Shown here one piece after another: positions 54,216 through 64,000 of a stretch of DNA of 64,000 nucleotides (its first letter is position 1; each line of letters starts with the position of its first letter). The DNA lies in assembly GCA_963921195.1 (NCBI GenBank), contig OY992537.1, forward strand, positions 60,908,313 through 60,972,312. The letters are read 5' to 3'. The DNA comes from Pegoplata infirma. Taxonomy: Eukaryota; Arthropoda; Insecta; Diptera; Anthomyiidae. Under the pieces are notes generated by a model. The model had not been told where the DNA came from and ran no database searches. It saw nothing but the letters and a program-made list of their open reading frames with translations. The position numbers and the translations under genes were made by a program.

Positions 54216-54534
54216 ACTAGAAACTCCTGTCCAAACTCTATGAGGTACATCTCTAAACTCAAGTTTTAACAAAACACATGCATGCCAATGTAATCAGCCC
54301 GTAACAAATGTGTGATTCTAAAATATTTAAATTCTACCCCACTGTTGACCATAAATAGTTATTAAAATTGACCATAAATAGTTATTTAATTGAAAACAAA
54401 TCGACAGAAAAAATCTATTATAAACACTGTGCAGCGGGAGAAGTTGACCATAAATAGTTATTAAAAGTTAAAAGTTTTAATTGAAATTAAATCGACAGGA
54501 AAAATCTATTATAAATTTAGAAATTAATAGCATA
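54216..54534. repeat. Tandem pair of ~98-bp units
   Basis: TTGACCATAAATAGTTATTA and AATCGACAGAAAAAATCTAT-type blocks occur at 54349-54425 and again at 54446-54515. Confidence 0.65.
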
Positions 54535-54900
54535 CACTCTAAAAATTGTCCGCTAACTTAATACTATGAATTAGGTAAATTTTGGTTGAATAGGACGCAT
54601 TTTGTGTTAATATAAGCACAGAATACGTAAAATAATTTAAAAGTACTTGAACACAGAAAATTATAAATATTTTACGTTTATTTAAATATTTTACACACAA
54701 TGTGTAAATATACCAACGTTTTATGGTCACTCTAAATAAATTAGCTCAGTTTCCTACTATAAGTTTGGTAAATTTCAACAAACTCCAATAATATACTACT
54801 ATAAATTGTGTAAATTTCCAATAAATTTAAGTAAATTTACACACATTGTGTAAATTTACCCAATTTATAGTAGGAAACTGAAATGATTTTATTTAGAGTG
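54535..54900. mobile_element. Nested CACTCTAAA-ended MITEs
   Basis: 54728-54900 is a 173-base hairpin (CACTCTAAATAAATTAGCTC mirrored at the right, with TCAGTTTCCTACTATAA arms). A second CACTCTAAAAATT end at 54535 follows TA, suggesting an older enclosing element. Confidence 0.65.
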
Positions 54901-55439
54901 TGTGTTTGAAATATTTAAAAATACATTTTGTTTGTCTTAATGACAAAGTGCCCCTAATGATTTGTTAAAATTTAACTTTTTATATTGAAATAAAATTTTT
55001 GGACTTACAATTAATTTTTTTGGGGGAAATAAATCGATGTGATTTTTACTAAATGTTTAGTTGATTTTAGATTAAGACGCTTACAATTGCTGTTTGTTGA
55101 CTTGGTTTTGACGATTTTATTTTCTGTGTACCCTCCACAAAATATATGCAATCACATTGCTATTTCAAATTTTATACAAATTTCCATTTCCATTATATTT
55201 AATTATTTTTTAAAATCATTAATGCATAATATGGATCATGTAATTTGTTTGTTTCCATTTTTCTAATATGCCATAAATTTGTTTTAACGTTTGCAACAAT
55301 TAAACTTAATTATTTTAAATTTTGAAATGTTCCGAGAACAAGAAAATTAATTCTACTAAAAATAATTTTATGTGTTTAAAACTCAATTCTATAGAATTAT
55401 TCATAAATTGTATATTCTAGATTACAGTGTAAAACCCTA
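54901..55439. other. Unique sequence, no gene recognised
   Basis: The plus frame 55039-55266 is hydrophobic from T-richness only. Minus-strand GTAAG motifs at 55012 and 55086 have no convincing exon beside them. Confidence 0.4.
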
Positions 55440-55765
55440 AAGTATTGTGACACAGGGCAAATATATGATTGTCATTCCGTATGTAACACTTCGATAAAAA
55501 CGTCAAGGTCTCAATACAGTTTATATATTCGTAATCCTTTATCGATTTAAAGACAATCCAATGTTTGTAGTTATGTTAGGTTTATTTTAATTAAAATTTA
55601 GATTGTTTTTTAATTTAATATTAATTAAATTTTTAATTAATATAATTAATTGTTTAATCAAATTTTTAACTTTTTTTAAATTAAAATTTTAATTGTTTTT
55701 TAGATTAATATTAATTAAATATTTAGTTAATATAATTAATTGTTTAATTAAATTTTTGTCTTTAC
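55440..55765. repeat. Decayed A-type relic plus AATTAATT repeats
   Basis: 55460-55560 keeps GTCATTCCGTATGTAACACT and TTCGTAATCC. 55590-55760 is two ~113-base units of TTAATTAATATAATTAATTG…TTTAAATT. Confidence 0.6.
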
Positions 55766-56306
55766 TTATTATACCCTCCAACCACAGTATGGGGGTATAC
55801 TCACTTTGTCATTCCGTGTGTACCGCATCGAAATATCGGTCTAGGACCTCATAAAGTATGTATTTTATTGATCAGTGATCGATTCTAAGACATTCTAGCG
55901 ATGTCCGTCCGTCCGTTCGTCAGTCCGTCTGTAGAGGACACGATACAGTCCAAAATAAAAGAGCTAGACTTCCGAAGTTTGTCTTATATTCCTAGGCAGG
56001 TTAAGTTTGGAAATGGGTAAAATTGGACCAAGGGAGAAAAAGTTCCCCCTTGGAGAACTAAACCAACCTAAGAAAAACCGCATTTTTTGCAGGGGTTTTT
56101 GTACTTTTGCTAAGCAAATGCAATAATTTTATCTAAGAAGAAGTTCAAAATCGCAAGGGGAAGGTGCCCCCTAAAGTCTCCCACCAACCCCCCCCCCCTC
56201 CCCCGCCAAAAAAAAAAAGACGCCGCTGTTTTTTTTTATATTTTTTTTTTACATTTTGGAGGGTATAAAAGATTCGGCACAGCCGAATGTAACACTCTCA
56301 CTTGTT
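55766..56306 (+). mobile_element. Dispersed repeat C, copy 4
   Basis: TATACCCTCCAACCACAGTA to GGAGGGTATAAAAGATTCGG…CACTCTCACTTG. Near the 3' end a CCCCCCCCCTCCCCCG run and the CGGCACAGCCG stem. Confidence 0.85.
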
Positions 56307-56336
56307 TTTGTTTGTTTTGTATAAAAAGTTTGTTGA

Positions 56337-57117
56337 AAGTTTTTATATCCTCCAATCTAGTGATAGAGGGTATATATAAGTTTGTCATTCCGCTTGTAAC
56401 ACCTCGAAATATTGGTCTTGCACCCCATAAAGTATATATATTCACGATCCTCGATCGATTTTAAGACGATCTAGCGATGTCCGTCCGTCTGTCTGTCTGT
56501 TGAAAACACGCAAACTTTTGAAAGACTTTACGGAGGCTCCTGAAGTGTGACATATATGTTGGGCATTTACCTGGTCAGGTTGGTATTGCAATCCAGCGAA
56601 ATCGGTCCAGTGGTTCAAAAGTTATGAGCAAAAGACTGAATTCCAGCAAGGGTTTATCGTGAATTTATGGGATAAAAAACACACTAACTTTCGAAAGACA
56701 AGTTGCTGAAACTTATCATATATATTTTTTGTGCCTCTGGCTTAGCTCATATTTAATTTCAGCCAAAGCGGTCCAGGGGTTCAAAAGTTATAAGCAAAAC
56801 CGTGAATTTCAGATTAGTTTCACCTTAAATTTAAGTGTTGAAAACCCTTTAAACATGTTTTAAAAGCATTGGTAAGTCACAAAAATATTTTACAACGTAT
56901 TTTTGTAACTCAAAAATATTTTTACACAAAAAAAAAATACACTCGAAAAAAATTTTACACTCAAAAATATTTTCCACTCAAAAAAAATTTAGTAATTTTT
57001 TTTCTAAAATGTTAAAATGTTACTTTTTTTCACGTAAGAAAATTTACTATCACTTAAAAAGGGCATTGTGGAGGGTATTCATAGATTTGGCAAAGTCGAA
57101 TTTAACTTTTCTACTTG
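56337..57117 (+). mobile_element. Dispersed repeat A, copy 5
   Basis: Complete: TATATCCTCCAATCTAGTGA start, GTCCGTCCGTCTGTCTG run, GGAGGGTATTCATAGATTTG end. Directly adjoined by copy 6. Confidence 0.85.
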
Positions 57118-58403
57118 TTATACCCTCCACTCTAGTGATAGAGGGTATATATAAGTTTGTCATTCCGTTTGTAACACATCGAAATATTGGTCTAGGACCC
57201 CATAAAGTATATATATTCATGATCCTTGATCGATTTTAAGTCGATCTAGCGATGTCCGTCCGTCCGTCCGTCCGTCCGTCTGTCTGTCTGTCCGTTGAAA
57301 ACACGCTAACTTTTGAAAGACTTTATGGAGGCTCCTGAAGTTTGACATATATGTTGGGTATTTACCGGGTCAGGTTGGTATTGCAATCCAGCCAAATCGG
57401 TCCAGTGGTTCAAAAGTTATGAGCAAAAGAGTAAATTTCGGGAAGGGAATTTTGCGAACTTTCGAGATTAAAACCACTCTAACTTTCGAAAGACAATTCT
57501 GAGGGTGCTGGAACGTGTTACATATCTTTGTCGTTCCCCAAGTCTATTTGGTTTTGAATTTCAGCAAAATCGGTTCAGTGGTTCAAAAGTTATAAGCAAG
57601 GCTCTGAATTTCAGATTTTTTCACCTTAAACAGTTGAAAACTCGTTAAACAAGTTTTAACAAGCATGGTGAAATACCAGTTTTTTTTTTAACTTGTTGTT
57701 TGTTTTCCTGCCGTGGGGTGCAGTTTAGTTGTTAGACAAGTAAATATTTGTTATTGTTTTTGTTTTTGTAACTGTATGTAACGGTGTATAGTAAGTATTT
57801 TTGGAAAAAAATCAAATATTAGTTTGTTTTTGGTTTTTAAAGACGAGGATGTTAAAATAAAATGAGGGAAATATGTGAAATATATTTTTTTAACATATAC
57901 GTATAGGTATAAAACAACAAAAATATTTTACAAAGTAATTTTGTTACTCAAACAAATAGTACACTAAAAAAAATATTTACACTCAAAAAAATTTTACACT
58001 CAAAAAAAAATGTTTTTTTTTAATTTTTAATTTAATTATTTTTTTTTTAATGAAATTCACACTCAAAAAAATGTTGACAGTCAAAAAAATTTTACACTCA
58101 CAAAAAAAAATTTACTCAAAATAATATATTTCTAATAAATATTTACACTCAAAAAAATTTTACACTCAAAAAAAAAATTTTTTTTTTTAATTTTTAATTT
58201 AATTATTTTTTTTTTAATGAAATTCACACTCAAAAAAATTTTGACAGTCAAAAAAATTTTACACTCACAAAAAAATTTTACTCAAAATAATATATTTCTA
58301 ATAAAAATTTGTAATGCATTTTTTTTAGAAAATTACTATCAGATAACATTGTGGAGGGTATTCATAGATTCGACCAAGTCGAATTTAATTTTTCTACTTG
58401 TTT
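57118..58403 (+). mobile_element. Dispersed repeat A, copy 6, with an internal insertion
   Basis: Starts TATACCCTCCACTCTAGTGA, homologous to ~57660; ends GGAGGGTATTCATAGATTCG…TTTCTACTTG at 58403. Between about 57665 and 57900 lies foreign sequence (TTCCTGCCGTGGGGTGCAG…). A ~180-base block of TTTACACTCAAAAAA tracts is duplicated (57960-58110 and 58140-58300). Confidence 0.8.
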
Positions 58404-58775
58404 ATTTCTCATATAGATTTTTGAATTCTCATTTTGTTTACAGTTTTATGTGTATGTATATAAAAGGATTATACCTAACTTTATAAAATTGTCTCACTGA
58501 CTATGTCTTAATGGCAAAAATATATTTGGTAAAGTTTGAAAAAAAAATTTTTTTAAACCTTTTTATTTAAAAAAAATGTTTTTTTAAATCATTTATTTTT
58601 TAAAATATGAATTATTTTATTTTTAATTTATACAATTAAAATTTTAAATTTTTTCAAAACTTTTTTAATTAAATTTTTAATTTATATAATTAAAATTTTA
58701 ATTATTTTTTTTTTTATTTTAATTAAATTTTTTAATTTATAGTATTAAGTTTTTAATTAACTAAATATCCATTTA
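58404..58775. repeat. AATTAAAATTTTAAATT simple repeat
   Basis: Low-complexity sequence from about 58550, similar to 55590-55760. No gene. Confidence 0.55.
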
Positions 58776-59538
58776 TTATACCCTACACACACTGAGGAAC
58801 AGGGTATAATGAGTTTGTGCTAATATTTGTAACTACCCGAAATATTGGTACTAGACCCACCTTTAAGCATACCGATCGACTCAGAATCACTTTTTTAGTC
58901 GATTTAGCGATGTGCGTCCGTCCGTCTGTCCGTCCGTTTGTCTCTCTGTCCATGTAAACGGTGTAAACACGATAAAGGTCGCAATTTTTAATCAATTGAC
59001 TTGAAATTTGAAACTTGACGATTGTTTTCCAATTGAAATTGGAAAACATCGGTCCATATTTAGACCTAGCCCCCATACAAAGGTTCTCTTTAGTTTTTGC
59101 TCAAGTGAAATTTCGAAATTTGGCAGGTAAACGAATTTCAAAGAAATCGGACCAGTTCTTCTTGTAGCCCCCATAAAAACCACCTTCCCGATTTTCACAT
59201 AAATCTCTCAAATTTCATGAAAAAAAGAAAATATTTAATTAAAATTTTGTTTGTGTATGTTAAATGCGTACTTAAATAACCTTGTCAAACCTGATAATTA
59301 TCGGACCAGTTTTTGAACTCAGGATCCTTGTAAAATTTTGCCCGATATTCAGTTAAAGCGTTTATTGCCAATAAATAAACGCCAATTGCACTCAAATTTG
59401 ATTTGTGAGTGTTTTTTAAACTTATTAAAGATTTGACAACATATAGATCTAATCGGTCTATGGGACCCATTTTCCGGGAAACTCTGGTGTATGGTATTAT
59501 ATGGTCGGTCTTGACCGACTATAATTTTCTTACTTGAT
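58776..59538 (+). mobile_element. Dispersed repeat B, complete copy 3
   Basis: TATACCCTACACACACTGAG to TCTTGACCGACTATAATTTT and CTTACTTG. The two minus-strand frames inside (58783-59198) are accidents of the repeat. Confidence 0.85.
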
Positions 59539-59689
59539 TTTAATTAATGACATACAAATATTTTTAATTTATTTGCGCATTTTAGTGATTGGTTCGTATT
59601 TAATTAATTTTTTAATTAAATTTACAAATTTTTTCATTAATTTTTTTTTCTTTTTTCTGTGTTCTAACGCTTTACGTCCGCACAACCAG
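59539..59689. other. No feature
   Basis: A+T-rich spacer. Confidence 0.4.
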
Positions 59690-59861
59690 GGGCCTGTCAC
59701 AGAGTTAATTCCGTTCGGAAGAGATATTCTATGGCTGTCAATAGCCAAAGTGGATTTGACTTGCGTGATTTGAAATGGTAAAAATTAATTTCGTTTCACG
59801 TTTTAGAGGAAAAATTTAATTCCACTTCCGAACAGAATTGACTCTGTGAGATACCCCGTAG
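59690..59861. mobile_element. 172-bp MITE with ~33-bp inverted ends
   Basis: GGGGCCTGTCACAGAGTTAA…CCGTTCGGAAG at the left is mirrored by CTTCCGAACAGAATTGACTC…ATACCCC at the right, about 80% identical. Class unknown; no clear target duplication. Confidence 0.65.
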
Positions 59862-59874
59862 ACTCTGAGGTCCG

Positions 59875-60394
59875 CACTGTTTCCAATTATTTTTCATCAA
59901 AAACCTCTAAATTTCACGAAAAAAGCGCTAGAAACCGCCAAAAAAAACATTTTTACACAAAAAAAGCGCTAAAAACTGACAAATTTGGCGTTTTTGATTG
60001 AAAATAAAATAAAAATTAAAAAAAAACTCTAATTTTTTTCCACGCAATTTGACTTTCACCAAAAATAGCGCTAGAAACCGCAAAAACAATTTAGCGGGAA
60101 AATTTAAAATTATCCCGCTAAATTTAAAATAAAAGCACTGGAAACCGTCGTTTTTGATTGAAAAAAAAAAACAGAAAAATTAGAAAAAAACCTCCAAATT
60201 ACATTTTTCACGCAAATTTACTGTTTGTGGAATTCACACTTAGCGATTTTAAGTTTTTTAGGAATACGTTTTCCAAACAAAAAACGCTAGATTTTCCCTC
60301 TAAAACACCGTTCCCGCTAAAACCAATTTTTCCCCGCTAAATCCAAACAAAAAGCGCTAGATTTAGCGGGAAAACCTCCAAGTTGGCAACAGTG
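59875..60394. mobile_element. hAT-like MITE, 520 bp, 8-bp duplication
   Basis: CACTGTTTCCAATT and AAGTTGGCAACAGTG ends, flanked by GAGGTCCG and GAGTTCCG (59867-59874, 60395-60402), an 8-base duplication with one change. The interior holds many AAAAGCGCTAGAAACCG, TTTAGCGGGAAAA and CCCGCTAAA motifs. Confidence 0.8.
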
Positions 60395-60458
60395 GAGTTC
60401 CGATGTGATTTTTTTTTTTTAGGTATTTAAAAATTCAACATAGCCGACTGTAGCATTT
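60395..60458 (+). repeat. Repeat C 3' end, left half
   Basis: TATTTAAAAATTCAACATAG, CCGACTGTAGCATTT matches the C end, which resumes at 60770 (CTTACTT). Confidence 0.5.
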
Positions 60459-60769
60459 CCCAGCAAACATATGATTAACCTGTGTAAAATTCGATTTGAT
60501 TAGTTTCTGATCTACGTTGATCTGATAATATATAATGGTATCTGGTTGAATATAATTGTATCTGATCAGATATTTTTAAATGCAAAATTTGTGCCAATGT
60601 TGACCAACTCTAAGGTATAATTTGATCTCGATTTTGGTCATTTTAGATATAATCATATGCAATCAGATACAATTATATATGAAGAGACTTATTTTTTACA
60701 TGGGAAGTTGATGTTCATTAATTTAATGTTCATTAAAGTAATGAACATTAAAATTGCGTTTTTGCTGGG
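60459..60769. mobile_element. MITE of the CCCAGCAAA family (311 bp)
   Basis: CCCAGCAAACATATG and GCGTTTTTGCTGGG ends. Inserted in a repeat C end. The flanks no longer show a clear duplication. Confidence 0.65.
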
Positions 60770-61297
60770 TCTTACTTATTTATACATACAAATAGTTTAT
60801 TTCGAATCTGATTATTGATGCATTACATTTCATTAAAATAAATTAATGAATAAGTAAACCAACAATAGAAAAATTATTTTGTGTATTCCAACCATATGCA
60901 AAAAGTGCTCATTAATTTCATTTTGAAAATATTGTAAAATTTTCGTGATTATAATTTTGAATTTATTATGGCATTTGAGTTGATTTAGTATTTATTAAAT
61001 AAAATATGAATTTATTTTAATTTTTTTTTTCTTTGTAATATATTATGACTAATTTTCGAATATATTTTCTGTTTCATTTTAGGTAAGCACATTTAGAGGA
61101 TATTATTTTGAATTATTCTAAAATAACTTAAATTAACAAAAGTGAGTAGAAAAATTAAATTAATAATGAGAGAAACCGAGAAAAAAATGTTATATGGCAT
61201 CACTATAAAATTATATATAGTTTGATTTGTCCATGAAGACAATTAGATACAAATTTTATCCCAAAAATGGTGGATCTCATTACATCCATTTGTATAT
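60770..61297. other. No gene; weak CCCGAG-family-like stretch at the end
   Basis: 61190-61297 (GGCATCACTATAAAATTATA…GGTGGATCTCATTACATCCA) resembles the interior of element E but without ends. Confidence 0.35.
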
Positions 61298-62143
61298 GGG
61301 GCATTCCATGTGAAATCAGACACTTAGAAAAACTTTTTTTTTAGATTTTCCCAATTTGTTTACAGTTTTCAGTACCCTTCGAAAACCCCTTCGTGGTAAA
61401 TTTTCAGATTTTTTTGATGACCCGTTCAAAAGATATCGAATTTTTAAAAATTTGTAGTTTGTTCCTGTACTCAAACTTCTTTTAATCATAACTTCTTCAA
61501 TAATGGTCCAAATTTCAAATTTTTTTTTCAAAATTTTTGTTTTTTTATGTACTTTTAAAAAAATAATCCCAAAAAATTCTTAAAAGCGCTCTTGTATGCG
61601 ATTTTTAAGTTCTAAAATTTAAATCTCATTTTTGAAAATGTTTGTGCTCTTCGATTTTTTTGTGTAAAACTTCTGTCAATTCTACAAATTTTTTGCCCAG
61701 GAGGATTGTGGGATAACGATTATTACTATTTTTTTAAATTTTTTGAAAAAATGTTATTGTAATTTTCCAATCATAAAATCATTTCTACTGCTCCAATGGT
61801 GACTCATAGAGGGATCCTTTATAAGATCAACACCCATTAATTTTTACGTCTTAACATTTCTTTGGAACAAACTAATACCCTATTTCCAATTTCTAAGGGG
61901 GTTCCCACACAAAACGTCATTTTTTTAAATTTCCAACCGCTCTAACTGCCCTAATAGTGCCCTTATAGCAACAAAATGTATGACCGACCCACAATATTTT
62001 TTTAGTCCAAACATTTTCTCTGAACACACCTACCCTCTATCTTTAACTGTTAAGGCGGTCCCCATACAATTTTTTTTATTTTTTGTAAATTTGTTTTATT
62101 TAATCAGCTTCTACCGGTCCAATGGTGCGTCCGAGAGGGGTCA
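61298..62143. mobile_element. Single arm of the GGGGCATTCC foldback element
   Basis: Matches 2281-3160 closely (GGGGCATTCCATGTGAAATC to CCAATGGTGCGTCCGAGAGG). It breaks off at GGGGTCAT and joins repeat A at GATCCCCGATCG, so centre, second arm and the 5' part of that repeat A are missing. Confidence 0.85.
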
Positions 62144-62880
62144 TGATCCCCGATCGATTTTAAGACGATCTAGCGATGTCCGTCCGTCCGTCTGTCTGTT
62201 GAAAACACGCTAACTTTTGAAAGACTATACGGAGGCTCCTGAAGTTTGGCATATATATTGGTCATTTACCTGGTCAGGTTGGTTTTGCAATCCAGCGAAA
62301 TCGGTACAGTGGATCAAAAGTTATGAGCAAAAGACTGAATTTCGGCAAGGTTTTTTTCGTGAATTTTCGAGACATAAACCACGCTAACTTTTGAAAATCA
62401 ATTCTGAGGATGCTGAAGCTTGGCATATATATTTGCCGTTCCCCACGCCTGGTTTGTATTGAATTTCAGCTTAATCGGTCTAGTGGCTCAAAAGTTATTA
62501 GCAAAACCGTGAATTTCAGATTAGTTTTTCCTTAAATTCACATGTTGAAAACCCGTTTTACATGTTTTAAAATCATTGGTAAGTCACAAAATATTTTTCA
62601 ACGTACTTTTGTCATTCAAAAATATTTTTACACTAAAAATTAAAAAAAAAAACACACGAAAAAATTTTACACTCAAAAAAAATTTTACACTCAAAAAAAA
62701 ATTTAGTAAATTATTTTTTTTTAATTACTTAAAAAAAAAGTTTTTTTACACAAAATAAATTATTTCTAATCAAAAATATTATTTTTTTCACGTAAGAAAA
62801 TTTACTATCACTTTAAAAGGGCATTGTGGATGGTATTCATAGATTCGGCCAAGTAGAATTTAAATTTTCTACTTGTTTAT
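62144..62880 (+). mobile_element. Dispersed repeat A, copy 7, 5'-truncated
   Basis: Begins mid-repeat at GATCCCCGATCGATTTTAAG and runs to GGTATTCATAGATTCGG…TTCTACTTG. Confidence 0.85.
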
Positions 62881-63385
62881 TTTTTTTTTTTTTTGTTTTT
62901 TGCTGGACACTTTCATAAAATATTTAATAATCTTTGACTCATTGTCAGTAATTTTCCCATTGGTAGTCTCCTAAAAACTTTTCATAATTTGTAACTTTTA
63001 TTTTTGCTAGGAAAAATTAACTGAAAATATTTCTTAAAGTTCATTGACAAATTTGTCTTGCCATAAATCCCATGATAATCTTTCTTCAAAACACAAAAAA
63101 AAAACTCAAACTCTAAAGAATAAAATAAAAAAAATGATTTTGATTAAATTAATATTGTTGAAAAAACAAACTTTTTTTTTTTTTTGCAATTCTATTGTTC
63201 AAAATGTTTTTTTGAACTTTTGTACTATACTCCTCCTCTCTAGAGATTTTTGAGTGAATACAATATCAAAAGAAAACAATACCATAATCATAACAATTGA
63301 CAACAATATAACAATAAATTTAATATTGGTTTGTTAAAAAATATTGTGTTCAGTTCTGTCGTTGTTGTTTTACACCATTTTCCAA
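62881..63385. other. Unique sequence, no gene recognised
   Basis: Poly-A and poly-T runs. Frame 63044-63253 is Lys-rich from A runs only. Confidence 0.4.
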
Positions 63386-64000
63386 TTGTATTTAAGAAGT
63401 AGGCAATTGTATTTTAGATTTTCTAATTGTATTTCAGAAATAATCAATTTATTTCAGATTCGTCAAATTGTGTTTCAGCAATAATCAATTGTATTTCAGA
63501 TTCGTCCAATTGTATTTTAGAAATAATCAATTCTATTTCAAATTCATCCAATTGTATTTCAGAAATAGTTAATTGTATTTCAGAAATTAATCAATTATTT
63601 TTCAGAAGTAATCAATTGTACTTCAGAAAAGTTTTCTGTCTAAATGTACGTTTAAATAGCTGATTTTAATCTCACACAGTTACAGTGACAATCGAAGAGT
63701 GCTGACGAAGGAAGGGTGGCTTCTTCTGAAAGCTGTCGACATCTCTACGTAGCCTTTGTTGTCAATTATTTTTTTCATATTTTCTCATTGAACAACAAAA
63801 ATTATTATTTCTCAGAAATTAAATACTATTTAAAATTTCTGAAATTCAATTGACTATTTCTGAAATACAATTGACTGTTTCAGAAATGCAATTCATTATT
63901 TCTGAAATACAACTGCTTGAATCTGAAACACATTTGACTATTTCTGAAATACAATTGGAAAACCTGAAAGACAATTGAATGAATCTGAAATACAATTACC
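63386..64000. mobile_element. Foldback element with ~22-bp sub-repeats, cut by the window end
   Basis: The left arm (63386-63640) is about ten copies of AATTGTATTTCAGAAATAAT with TC spacers. The right arm from 63835 is the inverted form, ATTTCTGAAATACAATTG. A core of about 190 unique bases (CAATCGAAGAGTGCTGACGA…) separates them. Similar blocks occur at 12130-12280. This repeat-built arm architecture is typical of Drosophila FB-type foldback elements (established), though relationship is not claimed. Confidence 0.8.

Overview
The window is a very AT-rich, repeat-saturated stretch of a eukaryotic genome, most likely from a higher fly (calyptrate type). Three things point there: short A+T-rich introns with GTAAGT donors, a DUF1091/DM8-type gene (a family expanded in Diptera), and several hundred-base dispersed repeats that open with a TATACCCTCCA or TATACCCTACA motif and carry GTCCGTCCGTCTGTCTG runs, a style I associate with muscoid fly genomes. 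Organism and repeat-family affinity are inference. No bacterial or viral gene organisation is visible, and almost all long open frames are by-products of A+T-rich repeats.

One host protein gene can be reconstructed. On the minus strand, exon 1 (51646-51702, signal peptide), exon 2 (49196-49537) and exon 3 (41820-41999) are separated by canonical GT...AG introns, all in phase 0. They give a predicted secreted protein of 192 residues resembling the DUF1091/DM8 family, with an AATAAA signal just after the stop. Its introns (2.1 kb and 7.2 kb) are filled by transposons, tRNA-like modules and about 4.6 kb of satellite DNA. A second possible coding exon of an unidentified acidic protein lies at 30201-30368 on the minus strand.

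Layout. 1-1.6 kb: ~147-bp tandem repeats passing into a 16-bp satellite. 2.2-5 kb: dispersed repeat 'A' split by a 1.6-kb foldback element, then a smaller foldback. 5.5-8.8 kb: mariner transposase remnant, then a 2.9-kb element with CCCGAGTAAAAA ends. 9.5-14.4 kb: a foldback element with CACTGTGCTACA ends holding nested insertions. 14.4-15.9 kb: repeat 'B' split by a Harbinger-like MITE. 17.4-20.6 kb: an array with five tRNA-Lys primer-binding-site motifs. 21.4-22.6 kb: 35-bp palindromic satellite interrupted by a pogo-like fragment. 22.7-27.2 kb: second foldback copy, with the CCCGAGTAAAAA element inverted inside it. 27.2-29.9 kb: repeat B, then repeat A split by a 5'-truncated LINE that keeps a 336-codon reverse-transcriptase frame. 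30.4-33.1 kb: a TA-flanked foldback with nested elements. 34-41.5 kb: diverged tandem repeats and MITEs. 41.8-51.7 kb: the host gene, whose large intron carries a hAT-like element, the 47-bp double-palindrome satellite with a 1770-bp higher-order duplication, and the 16-bp satellite. 51.9-64 kb: foldbacks, a GGCACA palindrome island with a nested satellite, clustered A, B and C repeats, a hAT-like MITE with 8-bp target duplications, and a foldback arm running off the end.

Nested insertions give target-site evidence for many elements: TA (mariner-like), TTA (Harbinger-like), 8 bp (hAT-like), ATAT (foldback), and an unusual 2-bp non-TA duplication for the CCCGAGTAAAAA and CCCAGCAAA families.
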